Source of the DNA: an uncultured Lachnospiraceae bacterium
GTDB taxonomy: Bacteria; Bacillota; Clostridia; Lachnospirales; Lachnospiraceae
Direction of reading: 5' to 3'
Assembly: GCA_946414885.1 (NCBI GenBank)
Contig: CAMKQH010000023.1
Location: 1 to 64,000, forward strand
DNA: 64,000 nt
The first letter of the stretch is position 1, and every line of letters starts with the position of its first letter. Under the pieces are notes generated by a model. That model was given only the letters and a program-made list of their open reading frames with translations, made no database searches and was not told the DNA's origin. Positions 55,113-63,767 of this stretch are shown one piece after another. The position numbers and the translations under genes are program-made.

Positions 55113-57086
55113 ATGTACGATAAGAGATTGAGGCCAGAGGAAAGACCTGTGTTTCCGAAACGCTGCGTGATCACGGGCGGCATGCCCTATGGCAATAAGG
55201 AACTGCATTTTGGACACGTGGGCGGCATGTTTGTACATGCAGACGTGTTTGCCAGATTCATGCGGGACAGGATCGGAAAGGAGAACGTGATCTTCGTTTC
55301 CGGAACGGACTGCTATGGCTCCCCCGCGTTAGAGAGCTATCGAAAGCTGAAGGAAGCAGGATATGAGGACACGATCGAGAATTACGTAAAGTCCAATCAC
55401 GTAAAACAGAAGGAGACGCTGGACAAGTATCGGATCAGCTTAAATTATTTTGGCGCTTCCGCGCTTGGCGAGGCGGGAAAGATCCATTCGAAGACTTCTG
55501 CCCAGGTTTTCAATCAGTTATATGAAAAGGGCTATCTGGAGAAGCTTTCCACGCCGCAGTTTTTTGACGAGGAGCTGGGAGTGTTCCTGAACGGCAGACA
55601 AGTTGTGGGCCGCTGCCCCATTGAGGGTTGCACCAGCGAGAAGGCATATGCGGACGAGTGTTCCCTTGGACATCAGTACATGCCCAGCGAGCTGATCGAT
55701 CCCGTCAGCGTTCTTTCCGGAAAGAAGCCGACCTTTGTCAACGTGACGAACTGGTATTACAAGCTGGAGGATGACATTGATTACTTAAAGGGTTGCATCA
55801 ATGAGCTTCGCGCGAACACGAATCGCCGGAAGTTTGAAATGCTGATCATCGATGAGTTTTTGAATAAACCCGCCGTGCATATCCCGAAGAAATATTTGGA
55901 GGGCATGGATCAAGACGCGCTTCTTGCAAAGTTCCCGGAGCATGAACTGACTGACGAGGAGAAGAGAAAATCCCTTCTTTGCGTTTTCAAGTCACTGGAT
56001 GACAGAGACCTTGCAAGAAAGGTCCTTGAGGATGCGGGCGTGCATTATACCGCGGGAAAGACGCTGGTGCCGTTCCGTCTGTCCGGCAATGTGGAGTGGG
56101 GCGTACCCGTGCCGGAAAAGGAAGGCGAGAAGGATTTGACCTTCTGGGTATGGCCAGAATCCCTCTGGGCGCCGATCTCCTTTACGAAGGCCTATCTGGC
56201 TGAGCAGGGTGCTGACGAGGAGGAGTGGCAGAAGTGGTGGAATGACGATGAGGCCATGGCTTATCAGTTCATTGGCGAAGATAACATCTATTTTTATTCC
56301 ATCGCGGAGATGGGGATATTCCACGCGCTTGGCAACGTAAAGGCGCCGCATATTATTCCCAACAGGCACATCCTGTTTATGGACACGAAGGCCAGCAGCA
56401 GCTCGGAGATCAAGCCTCCCATGGCAGCGGAACTGCTTTCGCATTATTCCGTGGATCAGCTTCGCATGCATTTTATCAGTCTCGGACTTTCCAACAAGAG
56501 CACGGGCTTTAAGCCGCAGGTATACCTGCCGGAGGAGCAGAGGGAGGGCCTGGATCCGGTGGTCAAGGAAGGCAATCTTTTGACGAACGTGTATAATCGT
56601 TTGATCCGTTCCTGCTTCTATTCCACCCAAAGCTCTTTCGACGGCGTGATCCCTGAGGGAGAGGTCTCTGAGAGGATGAAGGCTCTGGCGGAAAAGAACG
56701 TGCTGGATTATGAGAGACACATGTACAATCACGACTTCCATAGGATTTCGTACACGTTGGATGATTACATCCGTGAGGTGAACAAGAACTGGGCGGCAGT
56801 GAGCCGTGAGGCTGACAAGAATAATGACCTAGAGATGAAGAGACAGCTCCTCGTGGATACCTGGTATTCCTGTAAGGTCATGGCAGTTTTATTCCATCCC
56901 ATCGCGCCGGATGGATGTGAAATGTTCCGTGAGTATTTGAATTTTGATGAGAGGATTTGGAATTGGGATTTGATCTTAGAGCCTCTCACGGCGTACGTAC
57001 CGGACCTGAAATCCCATAAGCCGAAATTCCTTGAGCCGCGGGTGGATTTCTTCAAGAAGCCTGAGTGGCAGTTTGAGAAGGAATAA
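55113..57086 (+). CDS. methionyl-tRNA-synthetase-like protein with degenerate KMSKS
   Basis: A 657-residue class I aminoacyl-tRNA synthetase homologue. The HIGH motif is present as H32FGH35 after PYGNKEL, the MetRS zinc knuckle as CPIEGC...CSLGH, and PSELIDPVSVLSGKKP is MetRS-like. Where KMSKS is expected, the sequence reads DTKASSSSE (around residue 426), which keeps one Lys and some Ser but not the consensus. No C-terminal tRNA-binding (Arc1p-like) domain is seen. It is probably a paralogue with altered activity and not the housekeeping MetRS, but that depends on whether another metG exists. Confidence 0.72.
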   Translation: MYDKRLRPEERPVFPKRCVITGGMPYGNKELHFGHVGGMFVHADVFARFMRDRIGKENVIFVSGTDCYGSPALESYRKLKEAGYEDTIENYVKSNHVKQKETLDKYRISLNYFGASALGEAGKIHSKTSAQVFNQLYEKGYLEKLSTPQFFDEELGVFLNGRQVVGRCPIEGCTSEKAYADECSLGHQYMPSELIDPVSVLSGKKPTFVNVTNWYYKLEDDIDYLKGCINELRANTNRRKFEMLIIDEFLNKPAVHIPKKYLEGMDQDALLAKFPEHELTDEEKRKSLLCVFKSLDDRDLARKVLEDAGVHYTAGKTLVPFRLSGNVEWGVPVPEKEGEKDLTFWVWPESLWAPISFTKAYLAEQGADEEEWQKWWNDDEAMAYQFIGEDNIYFYSIAEMGIFHALGNVKAPHIIPNRHILFMDTKASSSSEIKPPMAAELLSHYSVDQLRMHFISLGLSNKSTGFKPQVYLPEEQREGLDPVVKEGNLLTNVYNRLIRSCFYSTQSSFDGVIPEGEVSERMKALAEKNVLDYERHMYNHDFHRISYTLDDYIREVNKNWAAVSREADKNNDLEMKRQLLVDTWYSCKVMAVLFHPIAPDGCEMFREYLNFDERIWNWDLILEPLTAYVPDLKSHKPKFLEPRVDFFKKPEWQFEKE

Positions 57087-57147
57087 AAGCAACCAAGGAA
57101 TTCTTTTGTGAGATGCGAACGTAAGTAATATTGTGAGAAATAAGAAA

Positions 57148-57172
57148 ACGAGGCGGAGTTATTCCGCCTCGT
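57148..57172 (-). terminator. terminator between the converging MetRS-like and WYL genes
   Basis: ACGAGGCGGA pairs with TCCGCCTCGT around GTTAT. On the minus strand TTTTC follows the stem. The stem overlaps the last codons of the WYL gene, including its stop. Confidence 0.75.
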
Positions 57173-58145
57173 ATGCGTTTAAAGCCCTGCGGTAGAAGGC
57201 AGCCATGCTGTCGCGGCTTTCCTTGGGGGTAAGGATGACTGCGTCCTTGCCAAAGCGGCTAAAGTAATCTTCGAGGGGTTGCTTGGGCCAGAAAAAATGA
57301 TAAACGTTGCCGTCTTTCCTTAAGATGTCCGGCCGGTTCTTCACGATCACGCGGAATTTCCGGATGCCTTGATCCGTGAGCCGGACGGAGATTTCCACGT
57401 TTTTGGAGGCGGACTGGGGATTGCGCATGGCAATCTCGCGGAGTTCGCGAAGGGTCCTTTCATCCGGACGGAAGACGTCCTGCGTTACGTAGAGCGCGCG
57501 GAGGCGGGAGATGCGGAACGTCCTGGTGAAACGCGAGTTTCTGTCCTGGCAGAGCAGGTAGTTGCATTGTTCTTCCTTTGAGGGGGCGATCACGTAGGGC
57601 TTCACGGTGAAGACCAGCTTGGGTGCGCTTGTTGAAGTGAACGTGACAAGATGGTTTTTCTGGATGGCGAGGTCTAAGGCTTCAAAGGCTTCGCGGAAGA
57701 TGATGCGTTCACGCTGGCTTCTGGAGATGGACAGGTAGGAAATTAGCAGGTCGTTGAGGTATTGGGAAAGTGATGCATCACCGAGGAAATTGTTTTCAAT
57801 GGTATTCATGACGTCCAGACTGCGGCCGCTGAGGGTCAGGGTGATGGCTTGGTCACGCTTTGCGGACTGCTCCGCGTTTTTGGCATAGGTGCTTAATATT
57901 TTTGCGGCGATGGCTCCGGCGTCGCGGGCGGACACGGAAGGAAAGGCAGCGAGATCGGCGAGGATCTCGTCGCGCAGCCGTTCTTTTCTTTCACGATATT
58001 CATCAAAATAATTGACGATCAGTTCCTTGAGGAACGCGTTTAAGTTCACGGAACCGTCCTTTTTCTCAAAATCAAATAATTCAGCGTCGTTTACAAGGCG
58101 AGATCTTACGTCTTCCGGTACGTAGATTTTATACTTTTCCGTCAT
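57159..58145 (-). CDS. WYL-domain transcriptional regulator
   Basis: A 328-residue regulator. The N-terminal 60 residues (KYKIYVPEDVRSRLVNDAEL) look like a ribbon-helix-helix type DNA-binding region, and the C-terminal half (NYLLCQDRNSRFTRTFRISRL, then PEDYFSRFGKD-like segments) fits a WYL domain and its C-terminal extension. WYL domains bind nucleic acid or nucleotide ligands and often control defence and RNA-repair genes. The start at 58145 follows GGAGGAAA. It is divergent from the structured RNA and the DUF2828 gene, 100 bp from their promoter, so it is the natural candidate regulator of that unit. Confidence 0.8.
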   Translation of the reverse strand: MTEKYKIYVPEDVRSRLVNDAELFDFEKKDGSVNLNAFLKELIVNYFDEYRERKERLRDEILADLAAFPSVSARDAGAIAAKILSTYAKNAEQSAKRDQAITLTLSGRSLDVMNTIENNFLGDASLSQYLNDLLISYLSISRSQRERIIFREAFEALDLAIQKNHLVTFTSTSAPKLVFTVKPYVIAPSKEEQCNYLLCQDRNSRFTRTFRISRLRALYVTQDVFRPDERTLRELREIAMRNPQSASKNVEISVRLTDQGIRKFRVIVKNRPDILRKDGNVYHFFWPKQPLEDYFSRFGKDAVILTPKESRDSMAAFYRRALNAYEAE

Positions 58146-58244
58146 GATTTCCTCCAAAATGGGGTTGCCAATTAATGTAAATATAACAGAATATATGAGA
58201 AAATGCAAGAAAAATGGGGATATAAAATTAATCAATATCTCAGC

Positions 58245-58273
58245 TTTTCATATCCAAATTTATGAGCTATGAT
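58245..58273 (+). promoter_or_regulatory. promoter for the structured RNA upstream of the DUF2828 gene
   Basis: TTTTCA (58245-58250), 17-bp spacer, TATGAT (58268-58273). Transcription would begin near 58280, right at the base of the first RNA stem (58283). Confidence 0.5.
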
Positions 58274-58282
58274 AAGACCATA

Positions 58283-58331
58283 AAAGCACCGACAGCAATT
58301 GAAATCACCTGTCCAGTGAAGAAGGTGCTTT
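58283..58331 (+). ncRNA. first stem-loop with the GACAGCAATTGAA motif
   Basis: AAAGCACC (58283-58290) pairs perfectly with GGTGCTTT (58324-58331). GACAGCAATTGAA (58291-58303) follows the 5' arm directly. The same 13 nt recur, again just after a 5' arm (one base removed), in the second structure 59 nt downstream. This suggests two related RNA units that present one conserved single-stranded motif. Confidence 0.55.
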
Positions 58332-58456
58332 GTAAGCGGGAAAGACACAGACAGCAATTGAATGAGGAATGGTAATCATTTGGCTCACAGGTCAAGGTTT
58401 GCAGGTTCGAATCCTGCTGGAAATGCCGAGGATAAGGCGACGTGTCTTGTACTTGC
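58332..58456 (+). ncRNA. tRNA-like RNA closed by a terminal stem (Y-RNA-like architecture)
   Basis: GTAAG/CTTGC (58332-58336 with 58452-58456) and AAGACAC/GTGTCTT (58342-58348 with 58442-58448) close a domain that resembles tRNA. It contains a D-arm-like ATGA...TCAT with GGTA in the loop (58362-58379), an anticodon-arm-like TTGGC/GTCAA (58380-58395), a five-base variable loop, and a perfect T-arm GCAGG-TTCGAAT-CCTGC (58401-58417). There is no acceptor stem and no CCA. A tRNA mimic on a long terminal stem is the design of bacterial Y RNAs (YrlA). It ends 32 bp before the DUF2828 start codon. A decayed tRNA is the alternative. Confidence 0.6.
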
Positions 58457-58487
58457 TAAAGAAATGCCGGACAAGGAGGGCAAGAGG

Positions 58488-59966
58488 ATGTTTTTGGAAG
58501 CATTAAAGAAAAAAGAGAATATGACTTATACGGAAAACGGCGCAAGTACGTATAGGAGCACCACGTCTTCTTGCCTGGACCTGTTCGCAACCATCGGCGC
58601 ACTGCGCACGGCGAGCGAGGAGGAAATTGTCTCCCGCTTTATAACTGCATATGCAGAGGATGCTGACCTGGCTCTGAAAACGTTGTTCTTCGCAAGGGAC
58701 GTTCGCGGAGGACTTGGCGAGCGCCGCGTTTTTAAGACGATCCTCGCGTGGCTTGCAGTAAACGAGCCTGACAGCGTACGTAAGAATATGGAATATGTAG
58801 GGGAATATGGACGATATGACGACCTGATGGTTTTGCTTGGCACGCCTTGCGAGGCGGATATGCTTGCGTACGTGAAAGCCGTGCTTGAGGATGACGTGCG
58901 GAGCATGAAAAAGGGCGGTGAAACGTCCCTGCTTGCAAAGTGGCTGCCTTCCGTAAACGCAAGCAATCCCCAGACGGTGAAAAACGCGAAGAAGATCGCG
59001 CGCTTTCTGGGGATGAATGACGCGCAGTACCGAAAGATGCTTTCGGAGCTCCGCGCTTACGTATGCATTATCGAGAATCACTTGCGCAAGAAGGATTACA
59101 CCTTTGAATATGAAAAGCAGCCTTCAAAGGCATTGTATAAGTACCGTAAGGCGTTCCTTCGCAATGATGAGGTACGTTACGGCGCATTCCTTGATAAGGC
59201 AGAAAAGAATCCCGGTTTGTTGAACGCATCCACGCTCACGCCTTATGACGTCGTGGCGTCCGTGATCAACAAGACCACGAAAGAAGAGGAGATCAGCGAG
59301 GCGGAGCGACGCTCCATGGACGTAACCTGGAAGTCGCTGGATCATTACGTTGGCGATAAGAACGCGCTGGTCGTGGTGGATGGTTCCGGCTCGATGTATT
59401 GGGGCGGAAACGGTTACCTGCCTGCAGCGGTGGCACAGTCGCTTGGCATTTATTTTGCAGAGCATGTGGAGGGTGCTTTCCACGGCTACTTCATCACGTT
59501 CTCCGAGAATCCACGCCTCGTTGAGGTGAGGGGACGGGACATCGTGGATAAGGTGCGTTATTGCATGAGCTTTAACGAATGGACAAACACGGATCTGATG
59601 AAGACCTTCCGGTTACTCCTGGATACGGCGGTCGAGAACCACGTGAGTCAGAAGGAAATGCCTTCAAAGCTGTACGTGATCTCTGACATGGAATTTGATG
59701 CCGTAAACGGAGGCGGAAGGCTGACGAATTTTGAACAGGCAAAGGCAGAATTCGCGGCGAAAGGATATCGCCTTCCCCAGGTCGTTTTTTGGAACGTGGC
59801 AAGCCGTAACAGGCAACTTCCCGTGACAAAAAACGAGCAGGGCGTGACGTTGGTATCCGGCTGCAGCCCGCAAATATTCCAGATGTTGTCCCGCGGTGCG
59901 CTTGACCCGTATTCGTTTATGATGGAGGTGTTGACGGCAAAGAGATACGAGAAAATAAGTGCATAA
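58488..59966 (+). CDS. DUF2828-family Ro60-like protein (helical repeats plus vWA domain)
   Basis: A 492-residue protein. Residues about 10-280 are helical (CLDLFATIGALR, FFARDVRGGLGERRVF, EYGRYDDLMVLLGTPCE) and match DUF2828. The C-terminal part is a von Willebrand A domain with metal site D298GSGS and the second-loop NTD (Thr368). This is the layout of Ro60/Rsr RNA-binding proteins, though the helical part is a different family from TROVE. ATG 58488 stands 7 bases after AAGGAGGG; an earlier in-frame ATG at 58362 would translate the tRNA-like RNA. The neighbouring WYL regulator and RNA suggest a role in RNA handling or stress; its biochemistry is unknown. Confidence 0.8.
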   Translation: MFLEALKKKENMTYTENGASTYRSTTSSCLDLFATIGALRTASEEEIVSRFITAYAEDADLALKTLFFARDVRGGLGERRVFKTILAWLAVNEPDSVRKNMEYVGEYGRYDDLMVLLGTPCEADMLAYVKAVLEDDVRSMKKGGETSLLAKWLPSVNASNPQTVKNAKKIARFLGMNDAQYRKMLSELRAYVCIIENHLRKKDYTFEYEKQPSKALYKYRKAFLRNDEVRYGAFLDKAEKNPGLLNASTLTPYDVVASVINKTTKEEEISEAERRSMDVTWKSLDHYVGDKNALVVVDGSGSMYWGGNGYLPAAVAQSLGIYFAEHVEGAFHGYFITFSENPRLVEVRGRDIVDKVRYCMSFNEWTNTDLMKTFRLLLDTAVENHVSQKEMPSKLYVISDMEFDAVNGGGRLTNFEQAKAEFAAKGYRLPQVVFWNVASRNRQLPVTKNEQGVTLVSGCSPQIFQMLSRGALDPYSFMMEVLTAKRYEKISA

Positions 59967-59974
59967 AGACATAA

Positions 59975-60014
59975 AAAAGGGGAGCTCCCGGGAGGGGCTC
60001 CCTTGTCGTTTTTT
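59975..60014 (+). terminator. rho-independent terminator
   Basis: AGGGGAGC pairs with GCTCCCTT around a GC-rich loop; GTCG then TTTTTT follow. Confidence 0.75.
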
Positions 60015-60103
60015 GTTGACGTTCCGGGCATACTCTTCATTGACGAAAACGCGCCTTCGTGTTAAAGTAGAGAGTGGTAGAGTTTTTGCAAAGGAGCGTT
60101 ATC

Positions 60104-61165
60104 ATGGCTGACAATAAGATCAAATTTCACCTGCCCGGACTAAGCTTTAATTTCCCGCTGAACATGTTGTTTGTTGACATGTTAAAGCAAAAACCGGAGT
60201 TTTTCCGGGAAGGAGTGGAGATCGGTTCCTTCTTTGGCGAGTTTCCGACCTCGTTGTGGAATGGAGGAAGATTTGCCTTTGGCGTGCAGTGCCCGGAGGA
60301 CATGGTACGTTACGTGGTAAAGAGCATTAACGACCTTGGGATCCCCGTGAGATATACCTACACGAACCCCATCATTTATGAGGCGGATCTGGCAGATCCC
60401 TTCTGTAATTTTTGCATGAAGGTGGGCGACAATGGCATGAATGAGGTCATGATCCTGTCTCCCATTTTGGAAAAATACATTCGTGAAACGTATCCCAGCT
60501 ACAAGCACAACAGTTCTACTTGTAAGGAGATCAAGAACATTGACCGCCTGAATGAGGAACTGAAGAAGGATTATTATCTTGTGGTTTTGGATCAAAACCT
60601 GAACCGGGATTTTGATTTTATCGAGAAGATCGAGGATAAGGACCGGATGGAGATCTTGGTGAATTCCTGTTGCGGCCCGAACTGTACGAGGCGCGCCGAG
60701 CATTACAGGGTGATCTCCGCACAGCAGAGGGTGACGTATGCGAATAAGGCCATTCGTCAGGGAGAGGATCCAAAGAAGGTAATTGCAGAGCTTCCGGACT
60801 ACGTGAAGGAGCGTTTGCCGAAGGAGGCGAAGGAGGGATTCTTCCCCACGGACAACGTGGGAAGGCCCGTGATCCCGCTGCCGAAGTGGCATTGTGAGTA
60901 TGGAGAGTATAATTCTCCGTTTACGGTGCAGGATAATCTGAATTACGTTCCGGCGAAAGACGTTTGGGAGAAGTACGTGCCCATGGGATTCCGTAATTTC
61001 AAGCTGGAAGGCCGTACAAGTAACATTTTTTCCATTGTTGAGGACTACGTGAATTACATGTGCCTTCCCGAGGCGAAGGATGAGGCGAGATTTACGCTTC
61101 TTACGCATCTCAAGGGACAAGGCATCATCGGCGTGAACCGTACTTGGTGGGTAAAGCCTAAGTAA
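60104..61165 (+). CDS. conserved protein of unknown function, possibly U32-like
   Basis: A 353-residue cytoplasmic protein. It contains CNFCMK and a later LVNSCCGPNCTRRAEHY segment. The second resembles the Cys-containing block of U32-type TIM-barrel proteins (RlhA, UbiU/V), which bind an iron-sulfur cluster, so a distant relation is possible. I recall near-identical proteins from other Lachnospiraceae but no function. AAGGAG precedes ATG 60104; the frame upstream of it has no site. It has its own promoter-like TTGACG near 60040. Confidence 0.65.
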   Translation: MADNKIKFHLPGLSFNFPLNMLFVDMLKQKPEFFREGVEIGSFFGEFPTSLWNGGRFAFGVQCPEDMVRYVVKSINDLGIPVRYTYTNPIIYEADLADPFCNFCMKVGDNGMNEVMILSPILEKYIRETYPSYKHNSSTCKEIKNIDRLNEELKKDYYLVVLDQNLNRDFDFIEKIEDKDRMEILVNSCCGPNCTRRAEHYRVISAQQRVTYANKAIRQGEDPKKVIAELPDYVKERLPKEAKEGFFPTDNVGRPVIPLPKWHCEYGEYNSPFTVQDNLNYVPAKDVWEKYVPMGFRNFKLEGRTSNIFSIVEDYVNYMCLPEAKDEARFTLLTHLKGQGIIGVNRTWWVKPK

Positions 61166-61197
61166 TGGATGGGCGACCCTGATCTGGGAGGAATCCT

Positions 61198-63249
61198 ATG
61201 AAGAAACGCATGAAACTTAAGGGGAGAATTAAGTTTTTCACGCATTTTAGCATATATCTGGGAGCTTTGCTCGCAGCGGTGGACGTTGCCGTGTTTCTGT
61301 TGGACGTGCGTTCCGGTTTGCTACTTTTGGGCTATACGATCTTTTATTTTGGCGTGATCATTCCCTTATATTTTTACAATAAACCGATCATTATGAATGA
61401 ACTGGTGAGCTTTGCCACGGAGTATGGGCAGATCCAGAGAAAGCTCCTTCGGGACCTGGACGTGCCCTACGCCCTCTTGGACGACGGCGGCAGGGTGATC
61501 TGGACGAATGCCGCGTTTGAAAACGTGGTGCATCAACCCAAGGGCTATAACAAGTCCATTACGTCTCTGTTCCCGACCATCACCAGGGATAAGCTTCCGG
61601 ATGACTCAGGATTGGATGAGGCGCAGTATGAGCTGCATTACGAGGAGTGTGAGTATCTTGCCAAGTTCCGTAAGATTTCCCTCCGTGAGATGGCGAAGCA
61701 CAGTGACATTATTGACATTGAGGGTTATGAAGGTTATTTGATCGCCGTATATCTCTTTGATGAGACGGCGCTTCGCATTGCGCTGCAGGAGTTGGATGAC
61801 CAAAGTCTTGCAGCCGGCATGATCTATCTGGATAACTATGAGGAAGCGCTGGAGAGCGTGGAAGAGGTCAGAAGATCCCTTCTCACGGCGCTGATCGACC
61901 GAAAGATTAACAAGTACATTTCGTCCCTGGATGGCATCAGCAAGAAGCTGGAGAAGGACAAGTATCTGATCATTTTGAGAAAGAAGGCCATCACGCAATT
62001 GCAGGAGTCCAGGTTTGACCTGTTGGAAGAGGTCAAGACCGTGAACATCGGCAATGAGATGGCGGTGACCATCAGTATCGGCATTGGATTGAATGGTCTC
62101 TCCTATGCCCAGAATTATGAGTTCTGCCGTAACGCCATCGACCTTGCCCTTGGCCGCGGCGGTGACCAGGCCGTGATCAAGACGCCGGACAGCATTACAT
62201 ATTACGGCGGTAAGAGCCAGCAGGTGGAAAAGAATACGCGCGTGAAGGCAAGAGTAAAGGCACACGCCCTCAGGGAAATCATTACGGCGAAGGACCGCGT
62301 GCTTGTCATGGGCCATCGCATGCCGGACGTGGACAGTTTTGGCTCTGCAGTCGGCATTTACCGGATCGCAAGGGCGCTAGACCGAAAGGCAAACATCGTT
62401 TTGACGGAGTCTACCAGCGCGATCCAGCCCTTGGTGGATCTCTTTAAGAATAGCCCGGAATATGACGAGGACATGATCATCACGGGTTCGCAGGCGCAGG
62501 AGCTTGCGGAGAGTAATACCGTGCTTGTCGTTGTGGACGTCAACAAGCCTTCGATCACGGAATGTCCGGAGCTTCTCCGGTCCTGTAAGTCCGTGGTGGT
62601 GCTCGATCATCACCGTGCAGGGGCTGAGACGATCGAGAACGCAACCCTTTCCTACGTGGAGCCTTATGCGTCATCGGCGTGTGAAATGGTTTCCGAGGTG
62701 CTTCAGTATATTTCCGACGGCATTAAGATCCGGCCGGAAGAAGCGGACAGCATGTATTCCGGCATTATGGTAGATACCAATAATTTCGTTACGAAGACGG
62801 GCGTTCGTACCTTTGAGGCGGCAGCTTACCTTAGAAGGAGCGGTGCGGACGTGACTAGAGTGCGTAAGCTCTTTAGAGAGGATGCGTTGGAATATAAGGC
62901 TCGCGCGGATGCGGTCAGCCAGGCGGAGATTTATCGTCAGGCGTTTGCCATTTCCGTGTGTACCGCAGAGGATCTGCCTAGTCCTACCGTGATCGGTGCG
63001 CAGGCGGCCAACGAGCTGTTGAACATCAAGGGCGTGAAGGCAAGCTTCGTGCTTACGGATTATCAGGGCAAGATTTATGTCAGTGCCCGTTCCATAGATG
63101 AGGTGAACGTACAGATCATCATGGAGCGCATGGGCGGCGGCGGCCACATGTCGGTTGCGGCCTGTCAGATGGAGGGCACCGGACTGGTCGAGGCCATTGG
63201 CATTTTGAAGGGAACGCTGGATGAGATGCTGGACGGCGGAGAGATTTAA
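61198..63249 (+). CDS. gdpP: cyclic-di-AMP phosphodiesterase
   Basis: A 683-residue membrane enzyme. Two transmembrane helices (about 13-62), a PAS-like domain, a degenerate GGDEF domain (GRGGDQAVIK in place of GGDEF) and a DHH/DHHA1 phosphoesterase, with MGHRMPDVDSFGS and D470HH, then GGGGHMSVAACQ. It hydrolyses cyclic di-AMP to pApA and so influences potassium balance and wall stress. The gdpP-rplI-dnaB order is standard in Firmicutes. GGGAGGA precedes the ATG. Confidence 0.95.
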   Translation: MKKRMKLKGRIKFFTHFSIYLGALLAAVDVAVFLLDVRSGLLLLGYTIFYFGVIIPLYFYNKPIIMNELVSFATEYGQIQRKLLRDLDVPYALLDDGGRVIWTNAAFENVVHQPKGYNKSITSLFPTITRDKLPDDSGLDEAQYELHYEECEYLAKFRKISLREMAKHSDIIDIEGYEGYLIAVYLFDETALRIALQELDDQSLAAGMIYLDNYEEALESVEEVRRSLLTALIDRKINKYISSLDGISKKLEKDKYLIILRKKAITQLQESRFDLLEEVKTVNIGNEMAVTISIGIGLNGLSYAQNYEFCRNAIDLALGRGGDQAVIKTPDSITYYGGKSQQVEKNTRVKARVKAHALREIITAKDRVLVMGHRMPDVDSFGSAVGIYRIARALDRKANIVLTESTSAIQPLVDLFKNSPEYDEDMIITGSQAQELAESNTVLVVVDVNKPSITECPELLRSCKSVVVLDHHRAGAETIENATLSYVEPYASSACEMVSEVLQYISDGIKIRPEEADSMYSGIMVDTNNFVTKTGVRTFEAAAYLRRSGADVTRVRKLFREDALEYKARADAVSQAEIYRQAFAISVCTAEDLPSPTVIGAQAANELLNIKGVKASFVLTDYQGKIYVSARSIDEVNVQIIMERMGGGGHMSVAACQMEGTGLVEAIGILKGTLDEMLDGGEI

Positions 63250-63312
63250 CATTAGAAAGCGTTGAGATTCTAAGATAGCATAGAGATTTTTATGATGAAA
63301 GGATGACGTGAC

Positions 63313-63759
63313 GTGAAGATTATTTTACTGCAGGATGAGAAGAAGCTAGGAAAGAAAGGGGACGTCATTGAGGCGAGCGAGGGCTACGCGCGGAATTACA
63401 TTCTTCCGAAGAAGATCGGCGTGGAAGCAACCCCTAAGAATATGAATGACTTGAAGCTCCAGAAGGCAAATGAAGAGAAGAAGGCTAAGGAGCTGTTGGA
63501 GCAGGCGCAGGCGATGGCCAAGGATCTGGAGACAAAGCAGATCGTCGTTAAGATCAAGGCCGGCGAGGGCGGAAAGGTGTTTGGCTCCGTGTCGACGAAG
63601 GAGATTGCGGCTGCGGTGAAAGAGCAGTATGGCATTGAGATTGACAAGAAGAAAATCCAGCTTGCCGAGAATCTGAAGAATTTTGGAACGTATGAGGTGG
63701 TGCTCAAACTTCATCCGGCAGTTGCCGCAAAGTTGAGCGTCAAGGTTACGGAGGAGTAA
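63313..63759 (+). CDS. rplI: 50S ribosomal protein L9
   Basis: The 148-residue L9, with its N-terminal rRNA-binding domain (MKIILLQDEKKLGKKGDVIEA then GYARNYILPK), a long connecting helix and the C-terminal domain. GTG start. The last codons contain the GGAGGAG ribosome binding site of dnaB. Confidence 0.97.
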   Translation: MKIILLQDEKKLGKKGDVIEASEGYARNYILPKKIGVEATPKNMNDLKLQKANEEKKAKELLEQAQAMAKDLETKQIVVKIKAGEGGKVFGSVSTKEIAAAVKEQYGIEIDKKKIQLAENLKNFGTYEVVLKLHPAVAAKLSVKVTEE

Positions 63760-63767
63760 TAGTCTAA

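Noticed and set aside
58350..58424. Functional tRNA gene
   Set aside because: The T-arm is perfect, but no 7-bp acceptor stem can be formed, the anticodon arm has a 6-nt loop with a G-U pair, and no CCA or usual discriminator follows.
58362..58488. Longer N-terminus for the DUF2828 protein starting at ATG 58362
   Set aside because: It would translate the T-arm sequence (GSNP is what TTCGAATCC-type arms give), lacks a ribosome binding site, and family members begin near MFLEALKK, where a perfect site exists.
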